The translations under genes were made by a program, and so were the position numbers. A DNA stretch of 37,838 bases from Thoreauomyces humboldtii (taxonomy: Eukaryota; Chytridiomycota; Chytridiomycetes; Spizellomycetales; Powellomycetaceae): positions 1 through 37,838 of the forward strand of contig JADGJA010000138.1 in assembly GCA_027596035.1 (NCBI GenBank). The letters are read 5' to 3'. The notes under the pieces were generated by a model. That model had not been told where the DNA came from. It worked only from the letters and a program-made list of their open reading frames with translations, and ran no database searches. Below, one piece after another: positions 30,799 to 37,838 of the stretch; position 1 is the stretch's first letter, and each line of letters starts with the position of its first letter.

Positions 30799-31188
30799 TA
30801 TCGCTGAGAAGGTCACAGCCCTGGTCCGGCGCGGGGATGGCAGGTAAGCACTCCGTAAGAAGCGGGTGACCTCGACACACCCACAGGGACACCTTGCTTT
30901 CGGTCCAAAGCCTGCTTTCCTATGAAACGGAAAGCAAACGAGCAACTTGCTGTATGATGATGATCGCAGGGATCTGTCCGAGAAGAAAGGCCAAAGCCCA
31001 TGTCCGAAAAGTGATCCACCGATATTCACCGTGCCCTAACCGCAAACCATTTACTTACATCCATTCCCCAATGCACGAGCCCTCGGAGGCCCAGCAGCAG
31101 CAGTTCTTCACGAATCAACATCTGCTCAACTTCGTATGTCTCGATCTTATTAAAAGTCGCCAATTACCCAGAGTACACAGCATACAGC
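30799..31188. promoter_or_regulatory. Divergent promoter region PRCC / SF3B1
   Basis: These 390 bases separate two divergent ATGs. An upstream ATG at 31071 opens a frame that overlaps the SF3B1 start out of frame. A GTATGT donor at 31134 could begin a 5' UTR intron. Confidence 0.5.
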
Positions 31189-34100
31189 ATGGCAGACGAT
31201 CTCGATGCGCAAATCCGTGCTGCACAGGCAGCGCGAAAGTCCAAGGGCACCGATAAGGCTTCCCTGGTTGGCGAAACCAGCTTCGATACCGACCTGTACG
31301 GCGGGAAGGGCGCCGCAAAGTTCGATGGTTACAGCACTTCCCTTCCCATGAACGATCAGGACGAGGAGGAAGAGGAAGAGGAAGAGGAGGACCCGGGAAC
31401 GAGGACAAAGAAGCTGTCCTCTTACACGGCTCCGAAGAAGATCTTGGACGAGATGGCGGCCATGGAGGATGACTCGGTGGACCCCATGCAGGACATCCGA
31501 CCGTCCCGCAAGATATCAGACCGAGAGTCAGAGTACCACGCCCGCAGGCTCAACCGTCGTCTGTCCCCGGAGCGCGTGGACGCCTTCGCGACAGGTCCCG
31601 CCAACGCGGAGGCTCGCTCGTACGGCGAGGTCATGCGAGAGGCGGAGCAGGAGCGAGAGCACGCAGAGCTCACCCGCCAGCTGCAGGAGAAGCAAAGGGA
31701 CGACCTGCAGCGGAGACAGGAGTTTGAGTCATCGGGAGACGCTCAGGCTCTCGCCCAGGAGCAGGCAATGGCCGCGGTGGAGAAGGCGAAGGCCAAGGCC
31801 GCTGCGGCAGCCGCTGGTCTTCCGAGAAAGAGGCGCTGGGACCAGGCGGGCGAAAGCACTGAGAAGAAGTCCGAGTGGGAGGAGGACGACAGCACGGCTG
31901 ACTCAGGAAAGAGCCGGTGGGACGAGACGCCAAAAGAGACTCCCGCGGTTCCGGCTCGGAAGAGAAATCGCTGGGACGAAACTCCTGTTATTGATGGCCC
32001 GGTCACATCTGCTTGGGATGCGACACCGAAGGCAGCGGATGGAAGCCAAACTCCTGGTGGTACCAAGCGCTCTCGTTGGGACGAGACCCCAGTAGGACAA
32101 TTTGCTGCCACCCCCGTCGGAAACTTGGGATTGATGACGCCTATGCAAGTTCCGATGACCCCGGAAGCGGTTAATGCTCAGCGATGGGAAAAGGAAATCG
32201 ACTATCGTAACCGCTATCTGTCTGACGATGAGCTTGACACCATGTTCCCGACCGAAGGATACAAAATCCTCGAGCCTCCATTGACATACGTGCCTATCCG
32301 AACGCCTGCACGAAAGCTCATGGCGACCCCAACTCCCATGGCTGGGCAGGACGGTGGGTTTATGATGCAGGAAGAGGACCGTCATCAGTCTTATGATGTA
32401 CCACCAGAGATCCCCGGCGTGGGCGGTCTCCAGTTTTTCAAACCTGAGGACATGCAGCACTTTGGCAAGCTGCTTGATAAAAAGGACGAAATGGAGCTCA
32501 GCGTCGAGGAGCTCAAAGAACGCAAAATCATGCGGTTGCTTCTTAAAATCAAAAATGGTACTCCGCCGATGCGTAAAACCGCTTTGCGACAGATCACCGA
32601 CAAGGCTCGGGAATTCGGGGCCGGTCCGCTGTTCAACCAAATCCTACCGCTTCTCATGTCGCCAACACTGGAAGACCAAGAACGGCACTTGCTGGTCAAG
32701 GTCATCGATCGTATCCTTTATAAGCTGGATGATCTCGTGCGACCCTTCGTCCACAAGATCCTTGTCGTCATTGAGCCTCTTTTGATCGATGAGGATTACT
32801 ATGCTCGAGTGGAAGGACGGGAGATCATCAGCAACCTTAGTAAGGCGGCTGGACTTGCTACAATGATCGCAACCATGCGACCCGACATCGATCACGTGGA
32901 TGAGCACGTTCGCAACACAACAGCACGCGCTTTCTCCGTAGTGGCCTCTGCGTTGGGTATCCCATCGCTGCTGCCTTTCTTGAAAGCTGTCTGCCGTTCG
33001 AAAAAATCATGGCAAGCGAGACACACCGGTGTCAAGATCATTCAGCAGATCGCGATCCTTTTGGGTTGCGCGATTCTCCCCCACCTGAAGAGTTTAGTGG
33101 ATGCTATCGCTCAGGGCCTTGAAGACGAGCAGCAGAAGGTTCGCACCATCACTGCTTTGGCCATAGCCGCGCTAGCCGAAGCGGCTGCACCTTACGGAAT
33201 CGAGTCATTCGATATCGTGCTTCGTCCTCTTTGGGCCGGAATCAAGAAACACCGAGGAAAGGGCCTCGCGGCATTCCTTAAGGCCATCGGCTACATCATT
33301 CCTCTCATGGACGCGGAGTATGCCAACTACTACACCAAAGAGGTCATGATTATTCTCATCCGCGAGTTCCAGTCCCCTGACGAGGAGATGAAGAAGATCG
33401 TATTGAAGGTTGTCAAGCAGTGCTCCGCAACGGACGGCGTGGAGCCTCAGTACATTAAGGAGGAGATCCTACCAGAGTTCTTCAAGCACTTCTGGGTGCG
33501 ACGGATGGCGCTCGACAAGCGAAATTACAAACAGTTGGTCGAAACCACCGTCGAACTTGCGCAGCGAGTGGGTGTTGCCGAAATCGTAAGCAAGATCGTC
33601 GAAGACCTGAAGGACGAATCCGAGCCCTATCGAAAGATGGTCATGGAAACGATCGATAAAGTTGTTAGGTATGTGTCACTTCGTTTTGGAAGGTCTCATG
33701 CGCGGAAACTCATTGAATTCTGTCCGTATGCTGTTCCAGTCAACTCGGAACGTCGGACATCGACCAGCGTTTGGAGGTCACGCTCATCGATGGTGTTTTG
33801 TTTGCTTTTCAAGAGCAAACGATCGAGGACGTGGTCATGCTCAATGGGTTTGGCACCGTTGTCAACTCCCTTGGTCTTCGCGTCAAACCGTACCTGCAAC
33901 AGATTTGCTCGACTATTCTGTGGCGCCTCAACAACAAGAGCGCCAAAGTCCGGCAACAGGCCGCCGATCTTATCTCGCGGATAGCCATCGTCATGAAGAC
34001 ATGTGGAGAAGAGAAGCTCATGGGGCAGCTCGGCGTTGTACTTTATGAATACCTCGGTGAAGAGTACCCGGAGGTGCTCGGCTCGATTTTGCGAGGCCTG

Positions 34101-35161
34101 AAGTCGATCGTCAACGTGATCGGCATGGGCAACATGACGCCGCCGATCAAGGATCTGCTTCCACGATTGACCCCCATTTTGAAGAACAGACACGAGAAGG
34201 TCCAGGAAAACTGGTAAGTGAAGACAACAAGCGATTCCTCGATTCCGGCCTTTATGACAGATTCCTAACGGCTCCTATTCCAGTATCGACCTCGTAGGCC
34301 GTATCGCTGACAGAGGTGCGGAGTTTGTCTCTGCGCGAGAATGGATGCGAATCTGCTTCGAGCTGCTGGACATGCTCAAGGCACACAAGAAGGGTATCCG
34401 GCGAGCCACTGTGAACACGTTCGGTTATATCGCAAAAGCCATCGGCCCTCAGGACGTTCTCGCCACTCTCCTGAACAACTTGAAAGTCCAGGAGCGTCAG
34501 AACCGTGTTTGCACGACCGTCGCCATCGCAATTGTTGCAGAAACGTGCTCGCCTTTTACCGTTCTCCCTGCCCTCATGAACGAATACCGTGTACCTGAAC
34601 TGAACGTGCAGAACGGTGTTCTCAAGTCTCTCTCCTTCCTTTTCGAGTACATCGGCGAGATGGGCAAGGTAGGAGCGAGATCGAGGATTTTTATAGCTTG
34701 ACATGGCTTCTGATCATTGTATCGTTTCCTCTCAGGACTACATTTACGCCGTAACCCCCCTTCTCGAAGACGCACTTATGGACCGCGATCTCGTCCACCG
34801 ACAAACGGCATGTACGACCGTCAAGCACATGTCTCTTGGCGTGCTCGGACTCGGATGCGAGGACGCTCTTCTCCACCTTCTCAACAACGTATGGCCCAAC
34901 ATTTTCGAGACGTCCCCGCACGTTATCAACGCCGTGATGGAAGCCATTGATGGTCTGAGGGTGGCACTTGGCCCTGCCGTTCTCATGCACTACGTCATGC
35001 AAGGCCTGTTCCATCCGGCCCGACGCGTCCGCGAGATCTACTGGAAGATCTACAACAACCTCTACATCTCCTCGCAAGATGCGTTGGTGGCCTACTACCC
35101 GAGAGTGGATAACGATCAGCGTAACATTTACCAGCGCTACGAGCTCGATCTCGTCGTCTAA
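31189..35161 (+). CDS. SF3B1: U2 snRNP splicing factor SF3b subunit 1 (Hsh155/Prp10)
   Basis: Exons 31189-33668, 33740-34213, 34284-34668 and 34736-35161 give 1254 residues; human is 1304. The N-terminus holds an acidic stretch and repeated RWDETP/TP motifs (about 220-315), the U2AF-homology ligand and CDK phosphorylation region. Residues about 430-1254 are the HEAT superhelix, nearly identical to human in long blocks such as [20 protein letters not shown] and the [20 protein letters not shown] segment. Positions equal to the human hot spots are wild type with a constant offset of 50: E572, R575, H612, K616 and K650 (human E622, R625, H662, K666, K700). It recognises the branch-point duplex inside SF3b. 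The first exon is 2480 bp, the second longest coding exon in the window after SEN1 exon 1, and the remaining three introns cluster in the 3' third. Confidence 0.97.
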
Positions 35162-35517
35162 AACGCAGAGGAGATGTGGGCTGCTAGCGGTAGTAACTGC
35201 GCTTCCGAGAGTCAGTATCCTCGTCTAATGGGCAATGTCTGCCTCGTAACTTCTGTAATCAATGCGAATCAGTTATATGTAAAGAAGTTGGTTGTGGGGT
35301 GAAAATGTATGTTGCCCATACAAAGGGGGGAAAAGCACGGGGTCAGGTCTGCCCAGGTCTGTCGGGTCTAGATTTTCGACAGACCCGACGCCCTATATGT
35401 ACGGCCTTTGTACGGTGGGGTTTTTAGAATGTATGGGTGGTCGCAAAATTTGGTACAATTGATGAAGGAAGTAGACCTGGTGTGGTCGCACGATGACGAG
35501 CTTGGCACTTTCTGTTA
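35162..35517. other. Convergent intergenic region SF3B1 / BRF1
   Basis: These 356 bases hold both 3' ends, a perfect hairpin, and short direct repeats (AGGTCTG twice at 35345-35361, GTACGG twice near 35400-35415). No gene is supported. Confidence 0.5.
35361..35389. repeat. Perfect 9-bp inverted repeat (hairpin)
   Basis: GTCGGGTCT at 35361-35369 pairs with AGACCCGAC at 35381-35389 across an 11-nt loop. It lies about 200 bases after the SF3B1 stop and 130 before the BRF1 stop. Being palindromic it forms in RNA from either strand. Confidence 0.8.
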
Positions 35518-37608
35518 TCAATACTCGTCAAGGTCCTCATCGTAATCGTCATCCGGTTGCGCGGCCTGCCGCCCAAATCCGGTAACACTGTTTGCTGACG
35601 GAACCATTTTACCAATGCTGGCTTGCCTGCGCTCGATGTCATCAAGGTCCAACTTGAACAGATCATCAATTGCCGCGTAATTGATTTTGCTCGAGGTGCG
35701 AGGCTTCGCGTCCAGAAAGTTGCGAGCTGCTTCGGCAGGCGAATTAGCAACTGGAAGAGTCTTCTTCATTTGTTTCGTCTTCTTTCGCTTTGCTTTCGGC
35801 CCAGTGGGAGCTTTCTTTGCCTTTTCTTTTGGAGGGGTTAGCAGATCGCTGGGGTTAAAAGCATATTCTAGAGCTTACCCTCGGCTCTTCGAATCCAATC
35901 GCTGTTTTCCGTAATCCAGAGTCCTTCCTTCAAATCTATCTCTTCTTGAGTTACATCCAGCATGATCTGGATTTCTGGATCATCGTCTAGATGCGTTAGA
36001 TCCTCGTCCTCGTTCTCCACGGTATTTTGCACTAGGAATCAATGTAGTGAGACCAAGCAAAGCGTCCTTCCTTGTGAATAAGCACGTACATCCACCGACG
36101 GAAATGGTATGGGGGTTTTCCAGCACGTCTGTCATTTCAGCGATCAAAGCTGCTTCCTCTGCTGGATTGTCATTGGATTCGTTCGTTTTCGGATCAGCGC
36201 CCGTTTCAACTTCGGGATTAGGATCGACTTCGAGCTCGGGGTCGGGTTCTCCGCTGTCCGGTGCTGGCCTCTTCGTTACTGTTCCGAACGCCGGCGGATT
36301 TGCCGATTGCGGTAGCCAGATCGCTCCAAATTGTTCGACAGTGAGGTTTGCGGACGGCGTTTCTGTGAATTCCCTCAGACTATCGCCAAGGAAGTTTAGT
36401 AACAGGCTTTGGCTATATATGAACCGATATCAGACATGTGTCTGAATCTCACCGTTTCTGTACGGTCGCCTCGCAAATTTTGACGACTTGAGCGATTTCT
36501 TTTTTTGTGCGGTTGAAGCCATGCATCCTGGCCGCAATGAACAGGGCTGGATAATCGCTGATGTTAGCAAACCTTATCGATCTAAAGCGCACAAAGAGTA
36601 CTGAGGCAGCTTACCAGCGGCGCAGATACCGGCTGGTCGACGACCTTGCTGTATCCAATCACGGTTGAGTCGCTGTACCATGCGATTGGCCTCTTTTGTG
36701 ACCTCTGTCGTCAACTCTTCAAATTCGAGGCGTGCAGCAAAACGTGAAATATAGAGCGATGGATCAACAATCGGAAGGTCCATTCCAAGGATCCGAACGA
36801 GTTTCATGAAGGCCGCTCCAAGCTGATAGACGTTCGTCTGAACAAAAATAAAATGGAATGAGCGAATGCTGGAAGTCAGGATCGAAATGTGGCAAGCATA
36901 CCGACAGCGCATCTGCAAAGTCGATCAGCATATGTGCCGTCTTATCTGTGCGCGCCACGATATAAAGACATGCGGCCGCAACGTTGTTCAGCTTTCGGCC
37001 TTTCGTAAAGTTTGCGGACACGGCCAAATTGAAGATACGCTGTGCTTGCTCGATTTGACGTCCTCGCATCTTAATCTGCGGCTGGAAAGAAATGTCCTGT
37101 ATTCGTTTGTGACCTTTACAATCCGGTTAGTCCATGGACTTGTCTGAGACATTAGGGAGCTAACCACTTACCATTTGCGATAGTGGTTTCTCGCGACTCA
37201 GCACCTCCAAGCATGGATCGCTGATTCCCAGCACCCGGTGCTGCTTTACGTGTGACACGAGCTTTGCAAATGCCCATTGTCAGCATCTTAATATCTATTT
37301 TCCCAGGTGCAGGAAGCTTTCCCTTACCTTTGTCCTTTCCCATGCTGAACCCTTCAGCCATGGCGGCTCCCTTCGAGTTCTCCATGAACCCAACCTCCGA
37401 CACAATGGTATTTTGTTCCATCACCTAGCAGAACGAGGAGCATTATGCGGTGGTGGTGTAATGGTCAGGTGGCCCGCAGTAAGAAGAGAGCATGTCCGGT
37501 CGAAGCTCCTACCTCTCCGCAGCCAGTGCAGACGACATGCCCCATGGCATCGTCGTGTTCCACCTCGGTATTCTGGTTGCATGTATGACAGAAGCGTCGC
37601 GGCGCCAT
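35518..37608 (-). CDS. BRF1: TFIIIB subunit Brf1
   Basis: Nine exons: 37513-37608, 37328-37424, 37172-37261, 36902-37113, 36615-36837, 36453-36546, 36090-36406, 35879-36031, 35518-35825. They give 529 residues (yeast about 596). An N-terminal zinc ribbon has C7, C10, C27 and C30 (CHTC...CTGC). Two cyclin-like TFIIB repeats follow: about 110-195 ([34 protein letters not shown]) and about 205-290 ([34 protein letters not shown]). The C-terminal half is Brf1-specific: an acidic linker, the [19 protein letters not shown] block and a basic/acidic tail. Brf1 is recruited by TFIIIC, binds TBP and Bdp1, and starts Pol III transcription of tRNA and 5S genes. Intron 2 (37262-37327, 66 nt) has no stop and keeps frame if retained. 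Confidence 0.95.
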
Positions 37609-37838
37609 TGTTTCTGAGGTTCCTGGATGTTATGTTCGAAGCTGAAGGATTCCGTCCTCTGTGCGAGCTCGTTATTTGTTTTTGTTTTGTGAGGTGGGGA
37701 AAAGATGAAGGCAGAAAGTCACCACCCTTCGATGGGGACGCGTTCCTCCTCGTACCGGTAACCTAGCGAACTACATTCCCTCTAGCTCCATTCCCAGAGC
37801 ACAGTACCGCATTACTGACTACTATCCATCCTTAACGT
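37609..37838. other. Region upstream of BRF1
   Basis: The final 230 bases lie upstream of the BRF1 start codon and run to the window edge. No gene, TATA box or tRNA-like sequence is recognised. Confidence 0.4.

Noticed and set aside
1..37838. CRISPR arrays, insertion sequences, retroelements, tRNA or rRNA genes
   Set aside because: No regularly spaced repeats, transposase or reverse transcriptase motifs, or B-box-like tRNA sequence in a foldable context were seen.
1..37838. Operon or biosynthetic gene cluster
   Set aside because: Genes are spliced, on alternating strands and mostly housekeeping. No tailoring enzymes or synthases are present.

Overview
This window is gene-dense nuclear DNA from a filamentous or yeast-like fungus. 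A basidiomycete is most likely, but I cannot resolve the class. Sixteen protein genes are supported, packed on both strands, and nearly all are broken by short GT-AG introns. The introns are typically 53-106 nt with CTGAC/CTAAC-like branch points, about 69 in all. The kingdom call rests on the conserved cargo: a 161-residue Cdc8-type tropomyosin, an RMT2 arginine methyltransferase, a Sen1-type helicase with a large N-terminal domain, and Brf1. High intron density argues against budding yeasts.

Layout. 1-10 kb, all on +: LCP5/neuroguidin (392-1769); a 1550-residue ZFC3H1/Red1-like zinc-finger protein in 12 exons (2108-7606); an unrecognised coiled-coil protein in 9 exons (8008-9982). 10-16 kb: ribosomal protein eL39 (-) head-to-head with a small TPR-like gene (+); a tentative very small membrane protein (-); ARB1 (-) head-to-head with dynein light chain roadblock (+). 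16-25 kb: SEN1 (-) head-to-head with tropomyosin (+); an ABCD4-like half transporter (-) head-to-head with SRP72 (+). 27-38 kb: RMT2 (+), PRCC (-) head-to-head with SF3B1 (+), and BRF1 (-).

How the genes relate. Most products act in RNA or ribosome metabolism: SSU processome (Lcp5), nuclear RNA surveillance (ZFC3H1-like), ribosome (eL39), ribosome biogenesis (Arb1), termination and R-loops (Sen1), protein targeting (SRP72), splicing (SF3B1, probably PRCC) and Pol III initiation (Brf1). They are separate transcription units, not an operon. Five head-to-head pairs share intergenic regions of about 220-490 bp. I found no mobile element, CRISPR array, tRNA, rRNA or secondary-metabolite cluster.

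I do not see a new multi-gene system. The items worth a second look are: unrecognised genes (coiled-coil, small TPR-like, tiny membrane protein); an ABCD4-like transporter in a fungus; two genes whose first coding exon is only the ATG; stop-free introns in ARB1 and BRF1 that could be retained in frame; tiny exons (8 and 21 nt); telomere-repeat-like boxes upstream of eL39; and a perfect hairpin between SF3B1 and BRF1. Exon joins were built by hand from splice signals, reading frame and family conservation. Transcript ends are unknown, so coordinates are coding spans.
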